Source: DATLSM01 sp049585815 | GTDB taxonomy: Bacteria; Actinomycetota; Thermoleophilia; Solirubrobacterales; 70-9 | Reading direction: 5' to 3' | Length of the DNA: 64,000 bases | Assembly (NCBI GenBank): GCA_049585815.1 | Contig: JBAVAR010000054.1 | Span: 1-64,000 of the forward strand | Shown: piece after piece, positions 26,411 through 35,772 of the stretch | How the letters are laid out: the number at the start of each line of letters is the position of its first letter | How positions within the stretch are numbered: the stretch's first letter is position 1 | Made by a program: the position numbers and the translations under genes | Notes under the pieces: model-generated | Database searches by the model: none | Told to the model about the DNA's origin: nothing | What the model saw: only the letters and a program-made list of their open reading frames with translations

Positions 26411-27787
26411 CTACGGGGTCCAGGTCCAGGTGACGAACAGGATCGTCGTTAGGGCGAGGAACGGCGCCGAGATTGCGATCACTGTCCGCACGCGCCGGTG
26501 CTCGGTCGCCCAGAGAGCGAGGGCGATCCAGAGGGGGAACATGACCAGGGTGAAGCGGGGAAATGACTTCAGCGGCTCGTTGTGGGCGGGGACAGAGAGA
26601 GCCATTGCGAGGCTGACCGCGGTGTATGCCGTGTAGGCGACCGGTAGCCGCTTCCAGCAGATCCAGAGGAGGAAAAGGGAGAGGATGAGAAAGCCCAGCG
26701 CGAAGATATGGTGGGTGACACCGGTGGCGCTCAGGTGGTTGGCGAGGTGTGGATCCAACCCCGGGATCGCGCCATAGGCCGCTTTGAGGACGCTCCAGAT
26801 CCCGAGGGGTATCGCCCCCAGGGGAAGGAAATAACGGCCCCAGTGCTGCTGATGGGTGAAGGGGCCGAGCGGCGAGCCGGTGGTGAAGGCGAGGTAGGTC
26901 ATGTAGGCGATCAGCCCGAGGGGCACGAGGCCAAACCAGGCGACATCGCGGCGGAGGAGGTAGCGCGGCGGGAGGTTGGTCCACGCCCAGAGGCGGAGGC
27001 GGTCGCCAAGCCCGAGGACGCCGGGTTCGGGTGCAGGGGGAACCACCGCCGCCGGGAAGTCCGGCTCGCGGTCCTCGCGGGGACCGTAGAGGTAGAAGAT
27101 GAGAAGCGGCACCAAGAGCAGGATGCCGCCGTTGCGGGATGCGGCTGCAAGCCCCCCCAGCAGACCGGCCAGCGCCCAGCGGCTGCGGCGTCCTGCGTAG
27201 AAGGTGCCGACCGCGAGCAGCAGAAAGAGGGACTCCGAATAAACAGCCGAGAGGACCATTGCCGTCGGCAACCAGGCAACTATCCAGACGGTGTTACGGG
27301 CCAAGGGGGCGTCAAAGTCGAGACTCACCAGCCGGTGAAGGAGATAGAGCGCACCGATCGAGCAAACGACGGAGACGAAGATCCCGACAATTAGGTCGAG
27401 ACCGGCTCCCACGCCGGCTCCCCCCAACGCGATCAACGCCGGGTAGAGGGGGAAGAAGACCGACTGGTAGGGGAGCACGTAGCCGGTCTTGGCGATACCG
27501 AGATACCAGGCGGAGTCCCAACGGGCCGCCGGGGAGACGAGCACGTTGAGGAAGTGCTGGTGAAATGGCGCCGTCAGATGGTGCGGGTCGAGCAGAATCG
27601 TGGTGCCGGGGTAAAGGCCGATTATCAGGGCAGCGGCTACCCCGACGACCCAAATGAGCACCCGGGAGGAGAAGAAAGCGCCAAGGGTGTCGCGCAGGGC
27701 CGCACGGCCCTCCTGATCGAGGGACTCGGCGTTATCGACCGACAGGGTCGCAACGCCATCGACTGGTTGTGCGGTCACGGCTTCCAC
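26411..27787 (-). CDS. PIG-V-like membrane mannosyltransferase
   Basis: 458 residues, about ten membrane helices. The early loop RWDSAWYLGIAKTGY is the diagnostic motif of PIG-V/GT76-type mannosyltransferases, which use a lipid-linked mannose donor. Later WLPTAMVLSAVYSESLFLLL and ASRNGGILLLVPLL also match. Acts on lipid-linked or surface glycans outside the membrane. The small membrane protein gene 27 nt upstream may be co-transcribed. Confidence 0.83.
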   Translation of the reverse strand: MEAVTAQPVDGVATLSVDNAESLDQEGRAALRDTLGAFFSSRVLIWVVGVAAALIIGLYPGTTILLDPHHLTAPFHQHFLNVLVSPAARWDSAWYLGIAKTGYVLPYQSVFFPLYPALIALGGAGVGAGLDLIVGIFVSVVCSIGALYLLHRLVSLDFDAPLARNTVWIVAWLPTAMVLSAVYSESLFLLLAVGTFYAGRRSRWALAGLLGGLAAASRNGGILLLVPLLIFYLYGPREDREPDFPAAVVPPAPEPGVLGLGDRLRLWAWTNLPPRYLLRRDVAWFGLVPLGLIAYMTYLAFTTGSPLGPFTHQQHWGRYFLPLGAIPLGIWSVLKAAYGAIPGLDPHLANHLSATGVTHHIFALGFLILSLFLLWICWKRLPVAYTAYTAVSLAMALSVPAHNEPLKSFPRFTLVMFPLWIALALWATEHRRVRTVIAISAPFLALTTILFVTWTWTP

Positions 27788-27814
27788 GGAAATGGCGGGC
27801 GGAAAGTAGGCCCG

Positions 27815-28039
27815 CTACGTAAAGCGATCGTTAAGGCGGCGCTCGGCTCTCGATCCTCCCCTGAAAACTAGCCGCCACAACCACGTAACTGCGGAGATCA
27901 CCAACATCGCCACACTTAGCCCAATTGCTCCGATGATCAGCAAAAAGAGGATGAAAGCCGCGATCCCCAGGGGGAGCAGCAGCACTTTGAGGGAGGCCGT
28001 CAGCAGCAGCATCGTTGGCGCACCCCACTTTCCCTCCAT
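27815..28039 (-). CDS. Small membrane protein
   Basis: 74 residues with one long hydrophobic region, about 10-55 (LLLTASLKVLLLPLGIAAFILFLLI...), enough for two helices, and a basic tail (RGGSRAERRLNDR). No family recognised. Ends 27 nt before the mannosyltransferase gene and starts 36 nt from the divergent gene at 28076. Confidence 0.6.
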   Translation of the reverse strand: MEGKWGAPTMLLLTASLKVLLLPLGIAAFILFLLIIGAIGLSVAMLVISAVTWLWRLVFRGGSRAERRLNDRFT

Positions 28040-28075
28040 GGCCTAAAGGAGGGATGAAAGGGGTAGCTTGGTTAC

Positions 28076-28840
28076 ATGCTTCGCAAACCGATGATCGCGG
28101 CGACGCTCGCTCTGGTGCTCCTTATCGCGGCCGCAGGCGCCTACGGCCTGGCGGTCCGCGGCACCAACTTCGTCTTCAGCGCCAGCGGCGGCGTGGCCCC
28201 AACTTCCCTCCCACATCGCACTTTTGCCCCGATCCAGTTCCAGGGGCAGGTCAACATCTCCCCCAGAGGCGGGGGAGCCGTGCCGCCGGCACTCGAAGCG
28301 GCGGTGCTTGACTTCGACCGCGAGGGACGGCTCAACACCCGTGGCCTGCCGACCTGCCCGGTGAGCGCCATCGCCCAAGCTACGCCGCAGGAAGCACGGC
28401 AGGTCTGTCAGCGCTCGATCGTCGGCACCGGGCGACTTGAAGCCGCCACCGCCCTTCCCGGCCAGGGGCCGGTGATCGCGGGCTCACCACTGACGCTGTT
28501 CAACGGGGTCCGCCAAAATGGCGATCCGACCGTTGTCCTGCACGCCCAGATCACCGCGCCGGTAACCCAAACCTTCGCTGTGGTGGTGCCGATCGAAAAG
28601 TTGTCAGGTAGCTATGGCTACCGTGCCACCATTGATGTGCCACCGATCGCGGGCGGCTACGGAGCGCTCACCTACATCGATGTAAAGGTGGGCCGGAGCT
28701 ACCGCGCCAATGGCCAGAAGCTCAACTACATCTCGGCCCGCTGCTCCCGTGGGCTGTTCGAAGCCCGGGGAAAGTTCACCGCCTCAGGCGGCAGCCACCT
28801 CGCCCTTCCCTTCTACAAGCCCTGCAGGGCACAGGGGTAA
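28076..28840 (+). CDS. Exported protein, family A member 1
   Basis: 254 residues with a signal or anchor (1-27, ATLALVLLIAAAGAYGLAV). It shares a pattern with the genes at 51649 and 63457: RLNTRGLPTC, C...SIVGTGR, LTLFNG, a pair of beta blocks (SYGYRATIDVPPIAGGYG), YISARCSRG and a final Cys near the end (YKPC). Four conserved Cys suggest disulphides outside the cell. Function unknown; I call the set family A. The neighbours differ at each locus. Confidence 0.75.
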   Translation: MLRKPMIAATLALVLLIAAAGAYGLAVRGTNFVFSASGGVAPTSLPHRTFAPIQFQGQVNISPRGGGAVPPALEAAVLDFDREGRLNTRGLPTCPVSAIAQATPQEARQVCQRSIVGTGRLEAATALPGQGPVIAGSPLTLFNGVRQNGDPTVVLHAQITAPVTQTFAVVVPIEKLSGSYGYRATIDVPPIAGGYGALTYIDVKVGRSYRANGQKLNYISARCSRGLFEARGKFTASGGSHLALPFYKPCRAQG

Positions 28841-28866
28841 GGCCCGACCAAGAAAAACGTCGGTCC

Positions 28867-30804
28867 CTACACCTCGATCCGGGAGCCCATGATCACAGTG
28901 CGGTCGCGGGGGAGGCCGAAGTATTCGGCGGCGTCGGCGGCGATTCGGGAGGTTGCGACAAACAGACGCTTGCGCCAGCGGGTCATGCCAGGAGCCTCGC
29001 CGACCGTCAGCTCGATCGTGGAGAGGAAGTAGGAGGCTTCGTCGACCTCGAGCGGGCACTCGAGGCCAGCATCAGCGGCCAGGCGCAGAACGCTGGGGAC
29101 GTTGGGCTCATCCATGTAGCCGAAGCGGGCGGCGACGTGGACGATGCCGTCATCCCTGTATCCGAGATCATCGACTTGCAGGCGATCGGCAGAGGCCACG
29201 TGGGGGACCGGCAGTGTCTCGATCGAGAGGATCACGACATGGCGGTGCAGGATCTGGTTGTGCTCGACGTTGGCACGCATTGCCAGCGGAGTGGTCGAGT
29301 TGTTGCGGTTGAGGAACACCGCCGTGCCGGCGACCCGCTGCAGCGGGGGGCGGCGATCGTGCAGCTCACAGACGAACTCGCGCAGCGAACCCTCATCGCG
29401 CTCCCGGCGCTCGGTGACCAGCTCGCGGCCACGCTGCCACGTGGTGAGCACCGTGAACACGATGACGGCGATGATCAACGGGAGCAGGGCTCCGTGAGTA
29501 ATCTTGGTCAGGTTGGCTGCGAGAAAGAGCAGGTCGACAACGAGAAAACCGCTGGCGCCGGCGATCACCAGCCAGAGCGGTTTCCCCCACTGGTGGCGAA
29601 CGATGTAGAAGAAGAGCAGGGTGGTGATCGTGATCGTGCCTGTGACCGCCATGCCGAAGGCGAAGGCCAGCGCCGTCGAGGTCTGAAAGGCGAAGACGAG
29701 CGTCAGCACAGAGAGCATCAGCACCCAATTGATCCAGGGGACATAGACCTGGCCCACCGTCTCCTCAGAGGTGTGGGCGATACGCAAACGCGGCAGGTAA
29801 CCCAGCTGGACCGCTTGGTGGGTGACCGAAAATGCACCCGTGATCACCGCCTGGGAGGCGATCACCGTTGCTGCGGTCGCCAGCAGGACCATTGGAAGCC
29901 TCCCCCACTCTGGGACCAAGAGGAAGAAGGGGCTGGCGATATTGGAGGCGGGGTTGCCGAGGATGAGCGCCCCCTGGCCCATGTAGTTGAGGATGCAGGC
30001 GGGGAAGACGAGCATCAGCCAGGCGCGGGTGATCGGCGCGCGGCCGAAGTGCCCCATGTCCGCATACAAGGCCTCCGCTCCGGTGATCGCGAGAACAACC
30101 GCCGCCAACGAGAAGAAGGCCATCGAGAAATGGCCGGTTAGGAAGCCGACCGCATAGCTTGGGGAGAGGGCTTTGAGGATTCCGGGATGGGTTGCGATCC
30201 CGGCGATGCCGCAGGCGCCGATTGTCAGGAACCAGACGACCATGACCGGGCCGAACATGCGCCCGACGGTGGCCGATCCCAGCCGCTGGGTCGCAAAGAG
30301 CGTGACGATGATTGCCGCGGTGATCGGCACGATCAGGTTGACCAGCGAAGGCTCTACGACCTTTAGTCCTTCGACCGCCGAGAGCACCGAGATCGCCGGC
30401 GTGATCATGCTGTCGCCGAAAAACAGCGAGGCACCGAAGATGCCGAGAGCCGCCAGCGCCAGCTTGGTCCGCCGCCCGCCCGGCACTCCTTGGCGCCTGA
30501 TCAGAGTGATCAAAGCCATGATGCCGCCCTCGCCTTCGTTGTCGGCGTGCATCACGAGCAGCACGTACTTGAACGTGACGATGATCGTCACCGCCCAGAA
30601 GATCAGCGAGACGACTCCGAAGACGCTATCGGTCGAGGCGGTGACGGGATGCGGATCGGCGGGGTTGAAGACGGTCTGGATGGTGTAGAGCGGGCTGGTG
30701 CCGATGTCGCCGAAGACAACCCCTAAAGCGCCGACGACCAGCGCCGCCTGCGCCGGGGTGCGCATCTTTGCTCCGCGGTTGTTGGCATCATTTCTGATCG
30801 GCAT
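28867..30804 (-). CDS. kup: Kup-type potassium uptake protein
   Basis: 645 residues from ATG 30804 (MPIRNDANNRG...); the frame is open to 30858. The family signature GALGVVFGDIGTSPLYTIQ occurs in helix 1, and about twelve helices follow. HADNEGEGGIMALI and FGDSMITPAISVLSAVEGL are typical Kup loops. The C-terminal cytoplasmic domain (about 460-645) is complete. It imports K+ by proton symport. The long upstream stretch to 30925 is the promoter region shared with the divergent operon at 30926. Confidence 0.95.
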   Translation of the reverse strand: MPIRNDANNRGAKMRTPAQAALVVGALGVVFGDIGTSPLYTIQTVFNPADPHPVTASTDSVFGVVSLIFWAVTIIVTFKYVLLVMHADNEGEGGIMALITLIRRQGVPGGRRTKLALAALGIFGASLFFGDSMITPAISVLSAVEGLKVVEPSLVNLIVPITAAIIVTLFATQRLGSATVGRMFGPVMVVWFLTIGACGIAGIATHPGILKALSPSYAVGFLTGHFSMAFFSLAAVVLAITGAEALYADMGHFGRAPITRAWLMLVFPACILNYMGQGALILGNPASNIASPFFLLVPEWGRLPMVLLATAATVIASQAVITGAFSVTHQAVQLGYLPRLRIAHTSEETVGQVYVPWINWVLMLSVLTLVFAFQTSTALAFAFGMAVTGTITITTLLFFYIVRHQWGKPLWLVIAGASGFLVVDLLFLAANLTKITHGALLPLIIAVIVFTVLTTWQRGRELVTERRERDEGSLREFVCELHDRRPPLQRVAGTAVFLNRNNSTTPLAMRANVEHNQILHRHVVILSIETLPVPHVASADRLQVDDLGYRDDGIVHVAARFGYMDEPNVPSVLRLAADAGLECPLEVDEASYFLSTIELTVGEAPGMTRWRKRLFVATSRIAADAAEYFGLPRDRTVIMGSRIEV

Positions 30805-30925
30805 CGACTCCCGGCGAGGCGGCAGCACCGTACACCGCTTTGGCACACAGCCATCCACCCGCTAAGGTGGCCGCTGCTGAGTGCTGGTCGCTTCACATCT
30901 TTGGCCAACGAGGAAGGGAGCAAGG

Positions 30926-31369
30926 TTGAACGACGACGCGATCGAGGAGATGGGCCCGATCGATTACCTGCTCGTCGAGTGGCCGGACCGACAGCCGACC
31001 GGCGAGGCCGCGCCGTTGCTGGTCGATCTTGTCGAGAGGGGCCTGATCCGGATCATCGATCTCGCCTTTGTTGTGAAGGCCGATGACGGTTCTGTGGCGC
31101 GGCTTGAGATCGCCGACCTCGGCGACGGGGTGGAGGCGTTCGCGGAGTTTGAGGGCGCTGCCTCGGGCCTGCTCGCAGAGGAGGACATCGGCGAAGCCGC
31201 CGACGCGTTAGAGCCTGGGACCTCCGCAGCCCTGCTGGTGTATGAGAACCGCTGGGCGGCGCCGTTTGCCGCCGCCGTGCGCCGGTCGGGCGGCCAACTT
31301 GTCGCCAGCGGGCGAATTCCAATCCAAGCCGTTCTGGCCGCCCTGGATGCGGCCGAGACGGCGTCCTGA
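30926..31369 (+). CDS. DUF6325-like protein
   Basis: 147 residues from TTG 30926, preceded by AGGAAGGGAGCAAGG. Pattern MGPIDYLLVEWPDRQPTGEAAP, LIDLVERGLIRIIDLAFV and ALLVYENRWAAPFAAAVRRSGG match the short, widespread actinobacterial DUF6325 proteins, often next to SHOCT-domain genes. The SHOCT gene follows here by 18 nt. Role unknown; possibly a membrane-stress or envelope gene pair. Confidence 0.8.
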   Translation: MNDDAIEEMGPIDYLLVEWPDRQPTGEAAPLLVDLVERGLIRIIDLAFVVKADDGSVARLEIADLGDGVEAFAEFEGAASGLLAEEDIGEAADALEPGTSAALLVYENRWAAPFAAAVRRSGGQLVASGRIPIQAVLAALDAAETAS

Positions 31370-31387
31370 CGAGGAAGGGAGAGGCCA

Positions 31388-31648
31388 ATGCCTGGACTGT
31401 TGCGAGGGGTAGCGCGAACTGCTGTGATCGCCGGGACCGCCACGACGGTGAGCAACCGGGTCTCACGCCGCCAGGGTCAGCGGTGGGCTCAGCAGGAAGC
31501 GCAGGAGGCTCCCCCAGCCGCCGCGCCGGCACCCGGAGCCGGCCAGTCGACAATCGACCAGCTCAAGGAGCTCGGCGACCTCAAAGCCCAAGGCGTCCTC
31601 ACCGAGGAGGAGTTCGCGGCCCAGAAGGCCAAGCTACTCGCTGCCTGA
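31388..31648 (+). CDS. SHOCT-domain small protein
   Basis: 86 residues. N-terminal weakly hydrophobic part, Ala/Pro-rich linker, then the SHOCT helix pair (IDQLKELGDLKAQGVLTEEE, about 55-75) at the C-terminus. SHOCT is a short oligomerisation or anchoring module of unknown role. GAAGGGAG precedes the ATG. Co-transcribed with the DUF6325-like gene 18 nt upstream. Confidence 0.85.
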   Translation: MPGLLRGVARTAVIAGTATTVSNRVSRRQGQRWAQQEAQEAPPAAAPAPGAGQSTIDQLKELGDLKAQGVLTEEEFAAQKAKLLAA

Positions 31649-31691
31649 GAAGGCCTGGGCGGGCCTGCTTGCGCGGCAAAAGGGCGAGACG

Positions 31692-32969
31692 ATGAGGCGG
31701 TTAGGAGCCAGATCCGCGCTCGCCTCGATCCTTGCCGGCGCACTTCTGGTGCTGGCCATCTCCGCCGGCAACTCCTATGCGGGGCACCTCAACCCGACCC
31801 AGAGGCGCTTTCTGGGGCTGGCCGAAGCAGGAGTCGCCAAGATTCACCGGCTTTGGTGGAATCCCAGCCGGGGCTGGTTTGACGCGGAGCTGCACAGCAA
31901 CAGGGTGGCGACCCTCTGGGAAGTCGTGCCGCTCTTTGAGGCGCTTGACGGGATCGCGATCGCCGATCCGACCGCACGCCACAAGAGCAACGTGGACGGT
32001 TTTGCCAGGTACGCCGAGGCTTACCTCAATCGCTCCCTGCGACCGGTTGCTGGGTTTGCTCCGGTGCCCGGCGAGCGAGGGGGCCGCACGACCTGGTTCG
32101 ACGACAACGGGTGGTGGGGGCTGGCCTTCCTCGATGCCTATGAAGCGACCGGTAGGCGGAGCTATATCGGCGATGCCGAGACTGCCTTTCGTTTCATCGC
32201 CAGGTCGGGTTGGGACAGCACGCCGGGCTCACCGGGCGGCCTGTGGTGGGACACGCAGCACAGCTTCTTTGCCGGTGAGACGCTGGCCGGGGGGTCTGAG
32301 TTGGGGGCGCGCCTTTATGCGATCACCCATAAGCCCCAATTCCTGAGTGAAGTACAGAAGTTCATCAATTGGGGAAATGTGTGGCTCTGGGACTCTGCCG
32401 ACGGGCTCTATGCGCGTCTGCGCACACCGGCAGGCGAGTTCAGTTCCGGTGGCGTTCAGCCGGAAACAACAGCCGAGACCCTTCGAATCCCAGCCGGCGA
32501 GGCGGCCAAGCTCCAGGCGGCGCCGGGCGGGACCCCGATGTCCGCCACGGCCACAGCATCCGGTTTGGCCAGCTTCATTCCCACCCCCCTTCCCTACGTC
32601 CAGGGCCCGATGATTGTCGCCAACGAGACCCTCTGCAAAGCGACCGGCGTCAACGGGTACTGCGATCGGGCTGAGAAACTGGCGCGGGATTCCGCAAAGC
32701 GGTTCCCCGAACTGACCATGGGACCGCAGTACGACAATGTCTATCTGCACGACATGCTTGAGCTGTATGCGCAAGACGGCCACTCTGAGTGGTATCGGAT
32801 CGCGAAGGAAAACGCCCAGCGTGCGTACGCCAATTCCCGTGAGGGCAACGAACTCTATTTGAGAGCATGGACCGGGCGATCAAGTGGCACGGTCGGCTCG
32901 CCACCTGGGAGCATTCAGCTGCAGGCAGCCACCGTGAACGTTTTCGCGTGGATGGCCGCAGTCCGGTAG
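31692..32969 (+). CDS. Secreted glycoside hydrolase family 76-like protein
   Basis: 425 residues with a signal peptide (1-30, ASILAGALLVLAISAGNSYA). The catalytic pair is in TTWFDDNGWWGLAFLDAYE (Asp137, Asp138), the GH76 alpha-1,6-mannanase hallmark; GLWWDTQHSF and NGYCDRAEKLARD support the (alpha/alpha)6 fold. It would cut alpha-mannan, of fungal or actinobacterial origin. Followed 12 nt later by a membrane glycosyltransferase and then a GT2 gene, so a glycan locus. Confidence 0.82.
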   Translation: MRRLGARSALASILAGALLVLAISAGNSYAGHLNPTQRRFLGLAEAGVAKIHRLWWNPSRGWFDAELHSNRVATLWEVVPLFEALDGIAIADPTARHKSNVDGFARYAEAYLNRSLRPVAGFAPVPGERGGRTTWFDDNGWWGLAFLDAYEATGRRSYIGDAETAFRFIARSGWDSTPGSPGGLWWDTQHSFFAGETLAGGSELGARLYAITHKPQFLSEVQKFINWGNVWLWDSADGLYARLRTPAGEFSSGGVQPETTAETLRIPAGEAAKLQAAPGGTPMSATATASGLASFIPTPLPYVQGPMIVANETLCKATGVNGYCDRAEKLARDSAKRFPELTMGPQYDNVYLHDMLELYAQDGHSEWYRIAKENAQRAYANSREGNELYLRAWTGRSSGTVGSPPGSIQLQAATVNVFAWMAAVR

Positions 32970-32981
32970 GCCCGGTTTCCG

Positions 32982-34250
32982 GTGCGCAATATCGAGACCT
33001 TGATCGGCGCCGTCGTGCGCCGGCGAACGATGATTGCAGTCGGCGCCGCCCTGTTGGCAGGAGTGATCCTGCGCCTCATCTGGCCGAGCGACATGGAGTA
33101 CAAGGCCGACGAGATGTTTCTCTTTCACCACGCGACCGGGTCGAACCCATTTCCCTGGGTGGGGCAGACATCGGGAGTGGGAACGAGCAATCCCGGAATG
33201 GGGATCTGGGTGTATTCGCTGATGGCAAAGGGGCTTGGGCTCAACACTCCGGTGCAGCTCGTGCGTGGGGTGATGGTGCTCAACATCCTCGCGCTCTTGG
33301 CCCTCGCTGCCTTCGCATGGAAGGTGGTTCCGCCGCGCCAGCGAGAGCCATGGCTTTGGGGGACCGCACTGCTTGCGGTGAATCCCCTGGCGGTGCTGTT
33401 TAGCCGCAAGCTCTGGATCCAGTCGGTGCTGCCACCGTTCGTGATCGCGATGCTGTTTGCCTGGTGGCACCGCGGCCAGCGCTGGGGCGCGTTCGCCTGG
33501 GGCCTGATCGGCGCCTGGCTGGGTCAGGTTCACATGACCGGCTTCTTCTTCGCGGGCGCCTTCGCGGCCTGGACGGCGCTATATGACCGCTGCAGCGTCC
33601 GCTGGCGTTGGTGGCTCAGCGGCTCGGTGCTGGGAACACTGACGCTTCTGCCCTGGCTCGCACACGTCCTCTCCCACGAGGGTGCCCCGATGCGGAGTCT
33701 GGTGAACACGGTCGAGCCCCGGTTCTGGCCGTTTTGGGTCTCATATCCGCTGGGGTTCAACTTGTTCACCTCATTTGGAAGCGACTCATGGAGGTTTCTT
33801 GCCTGGCCGGCCGTGGACGGCACCTCGCTTTACCTCTGTGCATTTACCTTCGTCGTGATCCTCATCGTCGCTTTGGCGATCGGCGTCGAGGCGTTCTCCC
33901 TCACAATCTGGCCGCGGCGCAGGAAGTTCGCGCAGCCGATCGGGGGCTGGCGGTCCAACACCGGCCTTGCGATCGGGGCGTCCGCGGTCGGCTACGGGCT
34001 TCTGATCACAGCCAGCGGGGTCCTGTTCTACCGCCACTACCTGATCGTCGCCTTCGTCTTGCCGTTTCTCGCCGTCGCCTCCGCCGCCCTTCTGCGGCCA
34101 AATCGCGGACGCCGCTTGCTGATCGTCCTCGTAGTGGCGCAGGCGGCCCTGTCGGTGCAGTACCTGACCTATATACACGCTCGAGGGGGGGCTCCAGGTG
34201 GGGATTACGGAGTCGCCTACGACCATCAGAGGCACACGGAACGCCGGTAG
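32982..34250 (+). CDS. GT39/ArnT-like membrane glycosyltransferase
   Basis: 422 residues, about nine to ten helices. The early acidic pair in MEYKADEMFLFHHAT resembles the DE motif in the first loop of GT-C enzymes that use polyprenyl-phosphate sugars. Start GTG 32982, 12 nt after the GH76 stop, so translationally linked. A C-terminal loop (YLTYIHARGGAPGGDYGVAYDHQ) is typical of these proteins. It may add a sugar from the lipid donor made by the GT2 enzyme encoded next (inference). Confidence 0.75.
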   Translation: MRNIETLIGAVVRRRTMIAVGAALLAGVILRLIWPSDMEYKADEMFLFHHATGSNPFPWVGQTSGVGTSNPGMGIWVYSLMAKGLGLNTPVQLVRGVMVLNILALLALAAFAWKVVPPRQREPWLWGTALLAVNPLAVLFSRKLWIQSVLPPFVIAMLFAWWHRGQRWGAFAWGLIGAWLGQVHMTGFFFAGAFAAWTALYDRCSVRWRWWLSGSVLGTLTLLPWLAHVLSHEGAPMRSLVNTVEPRFWPFWVSYPLGFNLFTSFGSDSWRFLAWPAVDGTSLYLCAFTFVVILIVALAIGVEAFSLTIWPRRRKFAQPIGGWRSNTGLAIGASAVGYGLLITASGVLFYRHYLIVAFVLPFLAVASAALLRPNRGRRLLIVLVVAQAALSVQYLTYIHARGGAPGGDYGVAYDHQRHTERR

Positions 34251-34339
34251 GCTGCCGGCCCAGCGGCTCCATTCGGGCGCCGGCCCGCGTCTTGTGCCCG
34301 ACCCGCCGCCGGCCTTCTGCCTGGCATACTGCGCCCGCC

Positions 34340-35041
34340 GTGCCGACCCTTTCGATCCTCATGCCGGTGTACAACGAGCTGGCGACCGTCGAGCAGGCCA
34401 TCGCCGAGGTGATGGACGCATCGCTGCCGATCCCGCATGAGCTGGTTGTCGTTGACGACGGCTCGACCGACGGCACCGAGGAGATCCTCGCCTCGGGCGA
34501 GTGGCCCGAGGGCGTCTCAATGCTCCGCCACGCGAAGAACCAGGGCAAGGGTGCTGCGGTGCGCACGGCACTGGATCACGCACAGGGGGAGCTGGTCGCG
34601 ATCTTCGACGCCGATCTGGAGTACCGTGCCATCGACCTTGCCGTACTGCTTCCACCCCTATTGGAGGAAGAGACGAGCGTGGTGTTCGGCGTGCGTGCCT
34701 TTGAGGGACACACCAGTCACTCGTTGCTCTACGTCATGGGCAACCGGGGGATGACGATGTGCGCCAACGTACTGTTCAACGTCTACCTGACGGATATCAT
34801 GACCTGCCACAAGGTGCTTCGCACCGATCTGCTGCGGAGCCTGAGATTGCGCAGCCGCGGCTTTGACATCGAGCCCGAGATTGCCGCCCGCGTACTGCAA
34901 CGCGGACACCGGATATATGAGGTTCCGATCTCCTACACCGCGCGCCGCACCGAAGAGGGCAAGAAGCTGACCGCCCGCGATGGCCTGCACGTGGTACGAA
35001 CGCTGGTGCGCTGCCGGCTCACACCGGACGAGGTTCGTTAG
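34340..35041 (+). CDS. GT2 family glycosyltransferase (polyprenyl-phosphate sugar synthase-like)
   Basis: 233 residues from GTG 34340. The open frame extends to 33608 only as antisense/shadow of the neighbour. GT-A core: LSILMPVYNELATVEQAI, VVDDGSTDGT, IFDADLEY (metal DxD) and TDIMTCHKVLRTDLL. No membrane helix, which matches the soluble dolichyl-phosphate mannose synthase-like class. Probably supplies a lipid-linked sugar to the GT39-like enzyme encoded upstream. Confidence 0.87.
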   Translation: MPTLSILMPVYNELATVEQAIAEVMDASLPIPHELVVVDDGSTDGTEEILASGEWPEGVSMLRHAKNQGKGAAVRTALDHAQGELVAIFDADLEYRAIDLAVLLPPLLEEETSVVFGVRAFEGHTSHSLLYVMGNRGMTMCANVLFNVYLTDIMTCHKVLRTDLLRSLRLRSRGFDIEPEIAARVLQRGHRIYEVPISYTARRTEEGKKLTARDGLHVVRTLVRCRLTPDEVR

Positions 35042-35076
35042 CCCCGAAGACGCGACGTCGCCGTGGCTGCCCCGTG

Positions 35077-35092
35077 AAGCAGCGTGCTGCTT
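35077..35092. repeat. Short hairpin between convergent genes
   Basis: AAGCAGC (35077-35083) and GCTGCTT (35086-35092) are 7-bp arms with a two-base centre. Lies between the convergent GT2 and secreted-protein genes; could help end transcription but has no T-tract. Confidence 0.3.
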
Positions 35093-35123
35093 ATGCTCAC
35101 CAGGTTGGCAGGGTCAACAGGGC

Positions 35124-35600
35124 TCAGCAGCTACCGATTGAGCGATCCAAGGCAACCGGTCGGCCGTAGCTGCTGCTTGAGGTCGGAAACCTGAATTGGG
35201 CCTTGGAGAAGACGGTGTGGCCGCAGACGGTCTGGGGCCGAATCAGCTTGACGTCCATCGGGATTAGTCCGACCATGTTCTCGGCAGATTTTCCCCTGCC
35301 GACGGCGACCGACCTCGTCCAACTCGTCCACTGAAGCTGGCTTCCGGCAACCAGGTCCGCTTCGTCTACCGGCGTGCCCGGCTTATGGAAGAGGCAGGCG
35401 TGGGGACGCGTGCGATAGGCAAACTTGGCCTGCCCTATCGGTCCGTAGGTGATCGCGCAGATAACCTGAGGCGCGGGTGATGCCGAGTCCGCCTGTCGAC
35501 CGAGCGGGGCTTTTGCGGGCGAACCGCTCGCCGTCGCGCCAAATACCGCCCCAAGGCAGGCCGCAGCGGTTGTCAATGCAATGAGCGATCGACGGATCAC
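35124..35600 (-). CDS. Small secreted protein
   Basis: 158 residues from GTG 35600, giving a clean signal peptide (VIRRSLIALTTAAACLGAVFGATASG). The longer frame to 35843 is not protein-like. The mature part has paired Cys (VICAITYGP..., HACLFHKPG, TVCGHTVF, SIGSC) suggesting two disulphides. No family recognised. Divergent from the permease gene. Confidence 0.65.
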   Translation of the reverse strand: MIRRSLIALTTAAACLGAVFGATASGSPAKAPLGRQADSASPAPQVICAITYGPIGQAKFAYRTRPHACLFHKPGTPVDEADLVAGSQLQWTSWTRSVAVGRGKSAENMVGLIPMDVKLIRPQTVCGHTVFSKAQFRFPTSSSSYGRPVALDRSIGSC

Positions 35601-35772
35601 GTCCCGCAGTCTACGCCGATGGGAGACGCTTACGGAGAAGTCCCGTTTATATGCTCGGATTGTGCAGAGTGGTGCAATCCCAGGCTGACCGCTTACTCCT
35701 AGCGGGAGCTCTGTCGAGGTGAAACCGGGCGAGTGCGGGCCATGCTGGTCCGCACAAATGTAGGGTCCCTCA

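Noticed and set aside
29137..30141. 334-residue plus-strand frame over kup
   Set aside because: Antisense of Kup, rich in D/G/H/Q; no domain.
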